Part shown: in pieces, positions 31,801 through 43,300 of the stretch | Layout of the letters: the number at the start of each line of letters is the position of its first letter | Numbering within the stretch: the stretch's first letter is position 1 | From: Hanleya hanleyi | Lineage: Eukaryota; Mollusca; Polyplacophora; Lepidopleurida; Hanleyidae | Assembly: GCA_036873755.1 (NCBI GenBank) | Contig: JAVTVY010045365.1 | Location: 62,001-126,000, forward strand | Length of the DNA stretch: 64,000 bases | Direction: 5' to 3' | Made by a program: the position numbers and the translations under genes | Notes under the pieces: model-generated | Told to the model about the DNA's origin: nothing | The model's database searches: none | The model's input: only the letters and a program-made list of their open reading frames with translations

Positions 31801-34025
31801 ATATAATTTTATGACACGTGACCACTGTGTATGTGGACTACTCCGCTTGTTGTCAAGGGTGACATTTCCTTCAACGGCTGAGGTCAAATAGCAGCCCCAA
31901 ATCTACCCGTGTTATGTTTGAATAGGGTGGCACGAAGTTTTCTCGGCGATGACATCAAAGGATGTTCGACAAGTGGTGCATGTTCGGTTAAACCGACAAA
32001 GAAGCCCTTGTCTTCAACGTTTCCTTCATTCGCAGCTGAAACAAACATCAGGATTGGCTGGTGCTCACGTTAATGCCAGACGAAAGATCTTAGAGTAATA
32101 TATACAATGGCATTAGCGCCGATAAGATATGAATATATTAAGATTGCTGATTATTTTTTTTTATATTAGCTGAAAATGTCAAGACGATCTTTGCCTTGCT
32201 GGGACGATGCGGAGTGGCGTCGGCTTTCGGCATCTTGATTCTATATACCGCAGAGTTGTACCCAACACAAATAAGGTAGGTACGGATCCATTTCTGATAA
32301 CAGCCAAATTATGGATATGTATATATTATCTGGTCAAATTGTCGAATCAATTCCTTTTACATAATTATGTATCTTATTCGCATGTCCTACCTGAGTTGCA
32401 AATCAGGAAAAATGTTTTAGCTGGGCTGAAAGACAGGAGTCGGACATCCTTTCCCGTCGCACATTCTTTTATTTTACACCCTAAGCCAGCCATTCTTGTA
32501 ATTGTATGGTTATTCTATTCTTATATTGATAGGAGTGTCGGACTGGGCTCTTGTACATTCTGGGCACGTTTCGGTGGTCTGTTGGCACCACAGATAAATC
32601 TGCTGGTAAGGGACCTTAAACATGAGTCTCAGAGACATCCATATGAACCAAATTATATACGCATTAATTAATCCTACAAGGCCGGGAATGAGGGGGGAGG
32701 CGGTGGGGGCATAATCGGCAAACTTTCTACTCTATATCCGGAACGACAAAAACTGGGAGACGACACGTTATGGCTATGTAGGTTATCATATTGGATTCAT
32801 TTTGAGCGTGTTTGCATGTCGAGAACAGGATTATGGTGAAATTCAAAATGGCGGCCATGTGCTGTACCAGAAAACTGATGTTTTCGTCATTTTTGTTCAA
32901 AATTCCAGAATTTCTCTAAGGAAAAGTGGGCAAAACCATTTCAATTAACATCAGATTCATTATTTTACTAATTTATTATGCAGTTTTTGGGAAGAAAACG
33001 CATAAACTAAAAAATCGGCAATTTTATGAATAATTTTTCCGAGGATGATATTTCAACATATAAATTTCAAGAAAATCTAATTTGGGAGGATTAGAGTTAC
33101 AGGATATTGTTCTTTGAATATCAAGGTCATATTCGAGAGTAAAACGTGTTGGAAACTCTCCAGCGACCTGTTTTAAACCATTCATGAGTTCTCATTACTA
33201 ATTACTGCTCCTCCTCCAATAAATATGTTTTGTCGCCCATTGAGCTAGGGGGATGAAATTTTCCGCGCTATACCCTTGGGTCAGGCTCTATCAGGAAGTG
33301 TAAAAATATCCAAGATGGCCACCTTGATATCTTGAAAAAGATAATCTTTTGGTCGATTATTCCGTCAGATTTATCTTGTGCACGAAATTATTGAAAATAC
33401 TATCTGTCCAATCCTGTGTGGATTGTAATCAAGGTTCAGGAATACCTCAGGTTTATAGCAACTCTATCCAGGTCAAAAGGTCAAAGATCAAAGATAATGG
33501 TCACTGCGTGGTGATAAGAAAAGGTCAGAAAACCGTGGAAAATGACACTTGTAAGTGAATGCATTAGCTGGAAGCGATAATGACACTTTTGTAAGTGGAT
33601 GCATTAGCTGGAAGCGATGTGTCAAGTACCACGATAGAGATAAATAAAAGCCAACGGTCAAAGTCACTGACCACGAATTGAGACAGGAAAAACATGAAAC
33701 ATTTCTAGATTTCCTTTCAATGATGTAGCCCATAATTCAAATACGGCTGGTGTCTCTTTTATCGATTATCATCCCATTATATTGATTTTCTATTTTCTCC
33801 TCTCAGGGTGCAGTCACTTATTCCTCGCTCCCAGTGATCCTCTACGGAGTTCTCGCTATCGTTGCTGCTTTCCTGGCTTTGTTGCTTCCAGAGACGTTGA
33901 ATAAGAAACTTCCCGACACGGTAGCAGAGGCAGAGGCGATGGGCTGGGGATGTTGTGGACGTGATAATGAGTATCCACCCGATGGGGACGAAGTCATCAA
34001 GAGACAGGACGCTACTAAACTTTAA
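19861..34025 (+). CDS. SLC22-type organic ion transporter, C-terminal seven exons
   Basis: Exons are 19861-20057, 24804-25037, 27386-27520, 28351-28427, 32170-32275, 32533-32605 and 33807-34025. All have AG/GT boundaries (donors GTGAGG, GTAAGT, GTGAGT, GTAAGT, GTAGGT, GTAAGG) and their phases join without a stop into 1041 coding bases (346 aa). Recognisable SLC22 pieces are GLQIALTSLVMEYF, YPESLRWLL (after TM6), GRR in the second half, and the YTAELYPTQIR signature of TM10. The tail ends KRQDATKL. SLC22 proteins are 12-TM plasma-membrane transporters of organic cations, anions or carnitine, usually about 550 aa. The first roughly 200 residues are therefore missing from this window and should lie upstream. 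Introns are filled by Gypsy, LINE, MITE and minisatellite sequence. The substrate cannot be predicted. Confidence 0.85.
20185..22955 (-). pseudogene. Decayed Gypsy pol remnant in an SLC22 intron
   Basis: On the minus strand, 22914-22480 gives RNase H-type sequence (ERPISFVSRTLTAAERNYSQ, then DKEGLSVIFGIKRFHKY and TDYKPLVTLF). 21778-21506 gives an integrase zinc-binding end (HSYLWWPKMD). 21311-20601 gives the integrase C-terminal half (YVTLAPYHPSTNGLSEKAV). A TTAA-family MITE (21968-22547) is nested inside. A 42-bp phrase 'cactccaaaagt.t.agtgtta.aaatatcacg' occurs at both ends (20190 and 22912), possibly LTR remnants. Confidence 0.75.
21964..22551. repeat. TTAA-flanked MITE with CCCTAcCTGGCC termini
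   Basis: It starts TTAACCCTACCTGGCCGGGG and ends with the inverse CCAGGCCAGATAGGGTTAA, about 580 bp. The interior shares long phrases with the copies at 2369, 22968, 32673 and 37392. A TTAA duplication plus CCCT ends suggests mobilisation by a piggyBac-type transposase. No ORF. Confidence 0.7.
22966..23398. repeat. TTAA-family MITE, divergent copy
   Basis: It has the same body phrases (tcatattggagtcatttt; gcagtttatgcggagaaaa) and ends GCCAGGTAGAGTTAA. The left terminus is worn. It lies immediately next to the Gypsy remnant. Confidence 0.55.
23399..24609. other. Intron sequence without recognisable genes
   Basis: I see no conserved ORF, RNA gene or clear repeat. It is part of the first SLC22 intron in the window. 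Confidence 0.35.
24610..24682. repeat. Perfect-looking 29-bp stem inverted repeat
   Basis: GTTCTCGGAGTCTGAACGCC (24610 on) returns as its reverse complement at 24654-24682 with one or two mismatches around a 15-nt loop. It lies about 120 bp upstream of an SLC22 exon. It may be a fold-back MITE core or a structured RNA in the intron. Confidence 0.65.
25151..26514 (+). pseudogene. LINE reverse-transcriptase fragments in an SLC22 intron
   Basis: LLYADDTAILAE with a following LQNAL (25317-25390) is the catalytic YADD box of a non-LTR reverse transcriptase. 25558-25800 continues with LPTDCQLKLFEQVASPIVLY. 26120-26514 is a degenerate C-terminal tail. Frames are broken between the pieces, so it is inactive. 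Confidence 0.7.
28445..29300. repeat. 42-bp minisatellite, about 20 copies
   Basis: The unit is near 'cttccgtgaatctcagggtccatggcaccaag'. Most units keep a 42-bp period, so translation stays open in long runs on both strands (minus strand: MDPEIHGSLVKLGA-like 14-residue repeats). The frame changes between blocks and there is no start context, so I treat it as a non-coding intronic minisatellite rather than a repeat protein. Confidence 0.8.
30830..30900 (+). repeat. tRNA-like SINE head or tRNA pseudogene
   Basis: GTGGTGTAGTGGATACGC resembles an A box and TTCTTCGAATCCCACGG a B box at normal spacing. The arms do not all pair. Low certainty. Confidence 0.35.
30976..31797. repeat. Tandem duplication of a 415-bp unit
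   Basis: 30976-31390 and 31391-31797 are almost identical, with only a handful of substitutions. They lie in an SLC22 intron. The unit itself has no recognisable gene. The near identity implies a recent duplication. Confidence 0.85.
32673..33310. repeat. TTAA-family MITE, longer copy
   Basis: It begins TTAATCCTACAAGGCCGGGA and shares the 'tccggaacgacaaaaact', 'gtttatcatattgg' and 'aattcaaaatggcggccat' phrases of its relatives. The right end (around 'ccaagatggcc') is not clean. Confidence 0.5.
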
Positions 34026-34111
34026 AGCTATCGCAGTGAATTTAATATTATTATATATCAGTATGCCGCAATTGTTTGGAGTAAATTTATTCCTGCACGT
34101 ACAGATGGGGA

Positions 34112-35400
34112 TTACAAGCGTCTGGTCCGTCATTCATAATTCAGCCGTCGTCCATTAGAGAATATCCGCGTTCATAATCCAAAGACCTATTCCATATTCC
34201 ATATAACAGTATTAGCACCAAATTCAAAAAGACAATCATAGTATACATAAACATAGGGTTGTTTCCTGCAAGAGAGAAGCGGTCAACAGTTTTCAATGAT
34301 ACCGGCAATACATCATGATGTTCCAAAAATATCAAATCCGTATCGCTGATCAGTATTCTTAATCCATCATATTTTTTTGTAAAGTCGTCATCTAAAGAAT
34401 GATGTATCTCAGTCACGCTTTGATTGAGACTGTGTTCATATGAGTACCATGAGGATCTTGAAGTACATGGGTTCATACGGCTCCTAGCCCCGGGTTTAGC
34501 GGAATTAGACACAAGTTACGAAACGTAACGCCATAGATCTTGCACGCTATGCTCGTATTTTGCTATCAGCATGCGATATGTATCGCCAACTTTGAGAAAC
34601 TTTGAGTGGAGGCGCTTGGTGGTGTAGCCCCGTTTTATAAGTTTCTGCAACAATGTTTTGTGACGTTGATTAAAATCGTCACATTTAACACAGGATCTAG
34701 CAAATGCTACTAGGCGTGATATGTATACGCCATATGCAGGTCCCACTGGAATATTACTGTCCAGAAAGGGATAGTTTACAATGTCGAAATTGTAATCCTC
34801 TCTTTTGTCATACAGTCGGCGAGAGAGAAGGCCCGCTTCATTTTTATATATAGGTCTAAATATGATGTGCCTGTAGGGTTAGCTGTAGTTTCTTTCAAAT
34901 CCAGTGAAGGTGGATTTATATCCTTCACTGCGTCATTTATATGGCGATTATCCACAGCGAGAAGATCGTCTATATAGCGTTTGGTGAATGAGAAGGAACG
35001 GGCTTTGAATGGATCGGTTTTTGAAAGCGCCTGCATGTAGTCATATTCATAAGAGAACAGATATAGGTCAGCCAATAGGGGCGCACAATTAGTACCCATT
35101 GGAATACCTATATGCTGTTGATATATTGTGTTTGCAAATTTCACATAGATATTTTAATGAGAAATTCAAGCAACTCTATAAACAAAGAAACATCCCATGA
35201 ATGATATCTCTTTTATGTAGTAGAGCTAAAGAATGCTTTATGGCTTCCAACGTTGATATATCTACGATCAGTTTTATTGAACACAGATACTATTAATGCA
35301 CTTAGACGGTCAATAAGGTCCTGATGAGGGATTGTAGTATAGAGAGTCGAGAAATCCCATGTGGATACATGTCTGTACATTCAGGGCAATAACTCGAAAA
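34112..35400 (-). mobile_element. 5'-truncated Penelope-like element with RT fragment
   Basis: On the minus strand from about 35370: WDFSTLYTTIPHQDL, a frame break, then YQQHIGIPMGTNCAPLLADL and KRYIDDLLAV (the YxDD catalytic box), then GVYISRLVAFARSC and a C-terminus ending QDLWRYVS. Beyond that is the recurrent 3' module (34510-34112), with an ORF containing SDTDLIFLEHHDVLP, SLKTVDRFSLAG and a hydrophobic FMYTMIVFLNLVLILLYG. The RT style is that of Penelope-like or related elements; the exact clade is uncertain. It is inserted 87 bp after the SLC22 stop codon. Confidence 0.65.
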
Positions 35401-36866
35401 TCCACGGTCGAGGTAAAACATCAACAGCACCCGCCAAACTTCAGTCATACATATACATGTGCTTATTCTTGCAACTACAGTTCGAACTAGAATAAAGCAT
35501 TAATAGGGATATTCATTTGCAAAGGAGAAGACCTACTAACAATAATAATTAACAGAATAGCAATAGATAATTCCAGTCGAAATGGAAGGAACTATTAACA
35601 ATAAATAACCAATATAATAACAATAGGTCAGTTCATTTAGAAATGGAAAAAAAACTTTAAAATAATGAACTTGATTTGAAGAGGTTAATTACAGTATCTG
35701 GCTAATATACATGATCCGCATGGCTAACCTTCCCCAAGGCTATCTATTTAACAAGTAGGATAAAACATATTCAGGCATACGCTGTACTGAACACATGAGT
35801 CTACGTGTTGTTAGATATTCAGTTTGAGTGATGCCCATGGCTACATCTACCTTACTACGGGTGAGCGGTCGAGCGACATTTCTGACCATATGCGATCATC
35901 AAAGACCGAAGATTGACATCTAACATTAACGACATCTATAAATATGAGCAACTGGAATACTTTCAGGTTTTGTGGGTTTGGTTCAACTTGCGGAATTTGT
36001 TCATTGGTAAAAATATATGCCCTCAATCACTCACACTAACGAGAAAACATGATGGTTTCCGTGGACCAGCTGCTACGGCATCTCGGACAACCTGGGCGAT
36101 ATCAGATTCTTCTCTGCATTTTACTCAGTTTCAGCTATTTCCAAATTGCGTTCAATCATCTATGTATGGCATTCTTTGGTGCGGCCCCTCTCGGGTATCG
36201 TTGCGGCCAAACCGAGGTCCCAGGTTCCAACTATGCTTCGTATTCCGGACACAGAACCATCGAGACTGGATCTTGTTTGAGATACGGGTCATCCAAAGCC
36301 GACATTGTGAGTTGGTGCGCAGTCCGCCAAAACTGTAGCTCGTGTAATGTCAGTACTCCATTCAACATGGAGGACAGAGAGTGGACAATAGTGGCTCAGG
36401 TATGACTGCATATATTTTATAATTATTTATATCATTGGAACATATGACCAAACCAGAAATGTCTCCGTAACATCACAATGACAAAGAATTGGAACCAGAA
36501 ACGTTTTAGATGCTTGCTACGGAGATATTCCAGCAGCTTACGTTGACATTTACTCCCGTGACTGATCATCAGCTATCTGGTGCAACATAACTACATAAAA
36601 CGTCAAACTATGCCTTGCCCGTATGAGTTTAAACGGCCTCTAATCATTTATGAACTGATAGATTGATTCTCTAACATGTTTTATAGTTTCAAATAATACA
36701 GCAAAAATAGGTGATTTTTGATGAAGTAGAAACAATTGTAAAGAAAGGAATGATGAAAACAAATTATACTCTGAATGCTTTGCATTTACTGGTAATGTCT
36801 GCATGAATTATCCCCGATGAGTTCGGTAATATATATTCATCATTGTCATCTGATGTGTCTGTCATA

Positions 36867-37170
36867 GACACATAGCACAGCTAGAAAAATGGTGATAAGT
36901 ATCGCCCCGGAAAGGTGATGAGTTGGAGACATCAACCTTATTTATGATCTCCTTTAAAAATGATGACCATCACCGCTGAAGAGTGATGGGCAATTATTGC
37001 AAATGCAGGTCTTCACCTTTTAAAGGGGATGAGGAACAATCATCACCCTTAGAAGGTGATGGTTGTCGATATTTAAAGATGATGGTTCTAACTCATTATC
37101 TTTTGATGTTGATGACCAGGTCCAATCACCATCAATGGGTGTTTCGCCATCACTTTTTTCTATCTGTGAT
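36867..37170. repeat. Fold-back MITE in the SLC22 pseudogene intron
   Basis: CACAGCTAGAAAAATGGTGAT at the left returns inverted at 37147-37170 (ATCACTTTTTTCTATCTGTGAT). The interior has repeated 'ggtgatg/catcacc' phrases. Confidence 0.6.
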
Positions 37171-37390
37171 AAAAACTGCTAAACATTGGCTTCCTTCTGA
37201 CTTCTCCCACACCGCCGATACCATTTACTCAGGATGACCTCATAAATTCAAGACAAGAAACAGCGTTATCTTACAGACAGCTGTTTAAATTTTACTCTCT
37301 GAGAACGTAAATTGTTGCACTTTTTGGCTAGTTGTCGACCTGGTATATGAATACTTCTCACGAGTTGCACTTAGTATTGCATGCAACATG

Positions 37391-37593
37391 CTTTAACCCT
37401 ATCTGGCCTGGGGTTTTTGAGACCTGTCCAGGCCTGGGGGGGGGGTCCGAAATGCCCCCCCCCAATTATTTTTCTTACCCCTTGAGCTAAGGGGCTGAAA
37501 CTTATTACACTATACCCTTGGGTCAAGCTTTCTGCTTTGAAGACATCACAGTGACGCCATTTTTAATGGCGCCCAGGCCAGGTAGGGTTAAAC
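37391..37593. repeat. TTAA-family MITE, short internal-deletion copy
   Basis: It begins TTTAACCCTATCTGGCCTGG and ends CCCAGGCCAGGTAGGGTTAAA, about 200 bp. Both ends match the 580-bp copy at 21964-22551. Confidence 0.7.
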
Positions 37594-38949
37594 ATTTGAA
37601 TTGCCTCGCTCTTGTCGACTTTTTCTTGAAATTGAGAATGAGAGATGAAATCTAAGCTGTGTCAGAAAATCTCCATCGAAAATAGTCCAAGCAGTTCTTA
37701 TCTGCAGAAGATCCATTTTGGTTATCAAATTAACACTACACTTACCTCGAATAGTGTACGTTACGGTGGGTGATCGGGTGATACAACGTATATGGATATA
37801 ATATAACATATAACGATTTTGACATTAGAAGAGACATAAGACGGCTTCAACTTTCCATAATTAGCTAGAATCGTGTTTTCACACGTAATCCAAAAATATT
37901 TTAGTAATTCATTTTTAATATGCTCATTGTTTTGTCAGTTCGATTTAGTTTGTGATTAGACGTACTTGGTTAATCTATCCTCAACCATCTATTTTCTTGG
38001 TGTCCTGGTGGGTGGCTTGGTGTTCGGTTATTTCGCCGACACCTTTGGAAGACTGCCTGTCTTGATCACCACGGCATATTTGCCAACATGTGTAGGTATG
38101 TTCCTCAGAGACTCCTACACCATCTTCGCTATCCTCAGATTCATCAGGGATTTTTTATGCAGGTGAATAGCATTCTTGTCCATAATTTGGAACAAAGATT
38201 ACTGGTCGGTGATATGATAGGAATGTATGAGCACACAGAAGTATGGCACAGACGTGACAGATCTTATTTTATATGCTCAGTCACCCGCTTGACCATGACA
38301 AATGTGGTCATGGAAGGGATGGCCTAGCATAATATTTGACCATATAAAACATGAGCAGTGTGATTAACGTCACAAGACCTATGAAGTAGGGTAGGCATTA
38401 GGACTGCGACGCGCACTGAACTGTTGGACCCTCAAGTTAAAATCCTGCCTATATTAAGATGGGCACAGACCAAGTCAGAATCACCAGTGATTTTCATCAA
38501 AAATCACCAGAAATTTTCGTCAAAAGTAGGTCAGCTCAGAACTTGCTGGTAACAGTCCCCTAATGCACCTTCATGCCAAAAATCAAGGTTCTAATTTCAA
38601 CGGTTCTCCTTATTTTGCCGAAGAAAGGATTCGGATGGACTGACTCACTCACCCACTGACTCACTCACTCATCACCGGACAATTTGCAAATGAGAGCCTA
38701 CTTCGTAGGAATATGATCGGTCACGTCTGTACCGTAGATTCATGGTCAGAATGACCATGTCCTTTTGACAGTGGTGATGTCTTACCGGGATCATTGTAAC
38801 TGTTGACGGCTTCTGTCATGTAGCTCCCAGTGTTTATATCTATAATTTCATTTCATGCTTGCTCGAGTTCCACTATTGTATTGTGAATAAGGTCTTTCAA
38901 TCAAGAAAGCGGAAATTCCTCACAGATGACGACTGGCTGCAGGATGTCG

Positions 38950-39050
38950 GACATACAAGCGTCTAGTCCGTTATTCAATATACATTCGTCGTACATGAAC
39001 CGGGTATATAAGTCAAATAAAATGTAAAAGAATTCGGAACCGGCGGTTGC
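38950..39050 (-). repeat. Terminal fragment of the Penelope-like 3' module
   Basis: ACAAGCGTCTAGTCCGTTATTCA at 38954 matches the end of the recurrent module before the sequence diverges. Confidence 0.5.
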
Positions 39051-40188
39051 CCGCATGTAAACACAAAAGATGCGCGATAACTGGAAAGCTCAACAAATTT
39101 TGAACAAAAGCAGCCTGAGATAAATCAAAGATACTAAAATCTGGAAGTCGTCCATTCGCGTTGTTCAAAAAGTACGCAAGAGATAACAGATTTTTCTGAG
39201 TTCACAGATGAAGAAAAGCTACAGCGTGTTTACAACACCCGAAATGTCGGAAAATCCTTCAGGATGTAGGCTAACATAAATGAAAGAAAAATATAGATAT
39301 ATCGTAAAAAGTATCGATCATAATGTCTCATTTGTAGCTCATACATATGTCTTTCGCAGGGACTGCAAATTGCAATGCTACCCCTTGCAATGGAGTTCTT
39401 CTCACCCAAACAACGCACGATCGTCGCCTGTGTGTTGGATCTGTTTTGGTGTCTTGGGTGTTCATTCTTTCTCTGGTAGCATTCCTTATCCGAGACTGGT
39501 GTTGGATGCCACTTTGTATCTCACTATCTACGTTGGTTACCATCTCTTACGTCTGGTTGGTATTCCCCCGTCCCCCCTCTCCCCTCGCACCCCTAATATT
39601 TGTAGTCTGTGTAAATAGTTTTTCATCACTTTTCAGCTCTTATTTTCCTTCAAGCATATGGGTACTTTGACACTGTTGGATTCAGAAAACGTGTTATGGT
39701 TGTCTCGGGTACATTGCCATCGATAATGGATAACGTCATTGAGTGGTAGGCATTGCAACTGATATGTGAACCGCTTCAGATGTAGAAAAGCGTTCAAATT
39801 CGAAAGGTGAATGGATATTCATACTATGTTTAAAACTGAACGATCTCCTCAGTAACTATAATATAAAAATGGTGGTGGCCTCTGTAATATAGAATACTAC
39901 AGAAACGTCGAGGAAGCAAAGATCAAGTGATTCTGAATAAGAAATCCCAGTATCCTGCCTCTTTCAGGTTATATCCCGAGTCCCTGCGTTGGCTCCTCGC
40001 TACGGGTAAACGAGATAGAGCGAGAAAGTTGATTAAGACGATATAACGGCCTGAAAGATATTTCAAAGAAACTTAGTACCTTGATGTATGAAAACCGAGA
40101 GAAAAGCGAGCAAATACAGGTGAATAGCACATTTGACATATCGAGGAACGGAACCTTACTGAAACGGAGTGTCATCCTCTGGTACATG

Positions 40189-41157
40189 TGATAAATCTAC
40201 TACCTTGATTACTAAAAATAATATTCACATCCAATAATGGTGGGTGTATAGAACGGCGTGATCCGACGAGTTGTCACATAAGCTCCACCTTATCGAAATG
40301 CACCATAATTTACCATAGTTTCACCAACATTATTTTTGGGCAGTTTATCTTAGTACCTTAGTGTCTGTACCAGAGTGGATGCACCACATACATGTTATGC
40401 ACTTGTATATTATTTACCAAAGTAAACCATGTCACTTAGGCATGGTACAGTATCACGACTAACCACCGTATTTTACCAATGCAAGTATCGCAAGCTGGCC
40501 AAAGATAATACGGCATAGATACCATTACTATTGGCATGTAGTATAAAATTATGGTCATTGAATAATAACCGTAATAGACGAACGACGATTTGCAAAAAGG
40601 CCATATTTTAGGAATAAAATGCACCCCCCCGCCTCGTACACACGGCCACATCCTATGTCATTTGAAAGCTTATTTAATGTACTTTTTTGTTAGACCGGAT
40701 GTGGTCTTAAAAAATATTGCCGTAAGGTAAAAAGTTCATTCAAACGAACCAATATCGAGTCTTATCGTTACGAAAAAAGAAAGGGGGTGGGTTTGCTTCA
40801 GCGTTAATAACTTTATTCCTTTTTCACCAATGCACAGTAATGAGGTAGCAATTTTATCTCCATTAAACAGGGAATCGATTGATAACAGTTTTTGTAAGCT
40901 ATCTTGAATCATGACGTCACTCGAGGGTGCTCTCCAAATTCCCAATAACATATTTTCTAAATACACAATTATGGTTTCTTTACTAAGTTATTCACTGTAA
41001 TGAAATTCACGTAATTGTGTCAAGTTATTGCCACCGCTACTGTGTATCATTGCATGAAAAGTACAGGCATATAAGGTTTGTCACTACCATAGACAATAGA
41101 TTATGTAAAGAGGAAGCATCTGTAAAAATTATACATTTTCAATGTCTACTAACTGTT
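40189..41157. other. Non-coding sequence between SLC22 pseudogene and Gypsy element
   Basis: AT-rich, with no recognisable exon, RNA or repeat. The remaining SLC22 pseudogene exons would be expected here but are not visible. Confidence 0.35.
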
Positions 41158-41402
41158 TGTGATGGCCGATTCGACGGGAATATAGTAATCAGGTAGTTAG
41201 ACCACTGGTGTGAATAACCCAGGAGACAATTTAATATCGGGTGACGACTGGTATTTATTAGGAGACACATGCACAAAGCATCCTACTAGTTCGCTCTCTC
41301 AGCTCCAACTGATTCGTCCGCCCACGCCCTCAGTGAAGACGGATAACAACCTCATGATATAACATTGTGCAATACAAAATAGTGCGCATTAGGATTATCA
41401 CA
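41158..41402 (-). repeat. 3' LTR of the Gypsy element
   Basis: It is 245 bp, bounded by TG and CA, and nearly identical to 50150-50394. It borders the polypurine tract. Confidence 0.9.
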
Positions 41403-41693
41403 TTCGTCCCTTCCCCGACAAAGAATGTCTCCTGACATTCGGGACACATGTAACTTTTCTGAACATTTTATCATCTTATCATCAATTTTAGATTAGTAGT
41501 ATTCATCGACCAGCAGTTAATGATTAGCACAATTTGATACAGTATGTCATAATCTTGACAGAAAGCAAAATAAGAATTCAAAAATCATTCGCAAAAATAA
41601 AAATCATTTACACATAACCAATGATCCTAGAATAGCCACGAATTCCCTTCCTCTCTTCCCTTAGTTACAAAAATGACAAATGACTATAAGGGA

Positions 41694-43300
41694 TCATGGG
41701 GAGGGGTCAAATCTAACTACAGGTTTTGGGATACGAGAGGACCGTCGGAGAGCTGCTGTCACTGGGGAAGAGTGTGCTACAGAAGGCGAAATATTGTCTC
41801 CAGCAGAAGGAAAAGGCAGTGACGACCGTAGTGCCGGTCTGGTTGAGGCTGCAGATTGTTGATAGCATTCGTCCATTGCATGCAAGTCCTCATCGGAACC
41901 CGAATCCGATAAGGATGGGGACGGCTTTGGAGAGCTTGTAACCGTATCCTTCCTGGATGTATCCTCCGAGGTCTCTGTAACGGGGTCGACCACTCTGGAG
42001 TATCCTCTCTTAAGGTTGCTGAAGTTGGCAACTGTTCGGTGTCCTAAACTCGGGCAATGCACTTCATACGTCACAGGACCCATCAACTTTACGACGAAGT
42101 AGGGTCCTAACCACTTGTCTGAGAATTTCTTCGTTTCGCCTTCAGCGAACATCTGTCGTTTCAAGTACACACTGTCCCCTACGCCTCTAATTTTCTGATC
42201 GTGCGACTTTTTCTGACGGTCAGAGGCAGCTATTTGGTTGCGGCGGGCCTCCTCAAACGCTGTCAAGATACGTTTATGTAGTTCCACGGCATACTCATCT
42301 ACTGTATTTTCCTGAACTGCTGTTTGTGAAGTACCAAACATCACGTCCATGGGAGTCCGAGGAAGTCGCCCATACACCAAGAAGGCTGGAGGAAACTTGG
42401 TAGAGGAATGTTGTGCTGTATTGTATGCCATGCATACTAAAGGTAGGTATCGGTCCCAGTTCCGAATATTACCACTGCAGCACTGTTTTGTCGTAACCGC
42501 GAGAGATTCAGCTATCGTTTTGTTCACTCGTTCCACCTGTCCATTACATCTTGGGGTATAAGGAGCCGTTTTCGTCTTCTTAATTTGGAGCAGTGAACAA
42601 AGAGATGTGATGAGTTTTTAGGTGAAGTTCGCGCCTTGATCTGTATGGATAATTTCTGGAAGACCAAAATGGGGAATGAACCGTTCCACCATAATGTCAG
42701 CAACTGTGGTCGCCTCTTGGTTCGCCAACGCATAAGCCTCAACATATTTGCTAAACTTGCACTGGAGTACCAGGATGTGCTTCTTGTCCCGGCTCGATGT
42801 CGGGAGGGGGCCTTGGAAGTCAATAGCTACAAACTGGAATGGTCGCGTCGCCAAAATAGGATTTAATGGTGCCCTGGGCTTTGGAGTGGGAGACTTTCGC
42901 ACAGCACAGGAATGGCCTTCATTGCAATATCTTCTTACATCCGATTGCCATCCTGGCCAAAAGAATCTATGTCTAATGTTGCTTGTTGCTTTGTCCTGTC
43001 CCAGGTGACCAGCCGTGGGATTATCGTGGGCTGCTTTCAGAACCTCCGGTATCAAACTCTGTGGTACAACAACAAGTCATTCTCTATTCTGCTGCGAGAA
43101 ATCCGTGTCCTTCTTGTAAAAGATCCCATCCCGCACGCGCAATAGTGCGAGACATTTCCAAAGGGCTTCAGTTCTGAGGCAGCATACCGGATTTTCCCAG
43201 CATGTATTTTCTTCCCACACAGCACCCAGTTGACTACCATCCGGATGACTGGATCCTCCTGCTGTGCCAGCTCGAGCATGGAGCTACTTACAGTGGCACA
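41694..43300 (-). pseudogene. Gypsy integrase region
   Basis: From the right: the H2C2 zinc end (HDNPTAGHLGQDK..., RRYCNEGHSCAV), the catalytic core (FVAIDFQGPLP, then IIHTDQGANFT), and after a frame break the C-terminal part (MERVNKTIAESLAVTTKQ, YNTAQHSSTKFPPAFLVYGR, GDSVYLKRQMF) with a Ser/Pro-rich tail. At least one stop or frameshift lies at about 42600-42540 between core and C-terminus. Confidence 0.85.

Larger units (their letters stand above)
36049..40188 (+). pseudogene. Second SLC22 copy, disabled
   Basis: Exon 1 (36049-36399) is intact: a cytoplasmic start, TM1 (YQILLCILLSFSYFQIAFNH) and a Cys-rich extracellular loop with NCSSCNVST. Exon 2 (37939-38162) has a TAG at 37957-37959, then IYFLGVLVGGLVFGYFADTF. 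The next exon expected from phase is absent. Exon 39360-39555 (GLQIAMLPLAMEFF...) carries a +1 shift near 'cttgggtgttcat' and a poor donor (GTTGGT). The 39968-40188 exon has an in-frame TAA after RKLIKTI and its donor is ATAAAT. No later exons are found before the Gypsy element. It is a tandem duplicate of the upstream gene that has decayed. Confidence 0.85.

Noticed and set aside
36049..36405. First exon of a functional SLC22 gene
   Set aside because: The exon is intact, but the following exons contain an in-frame TAG, a frameshift, a TAA and lost donor sites, and one exon is missing.
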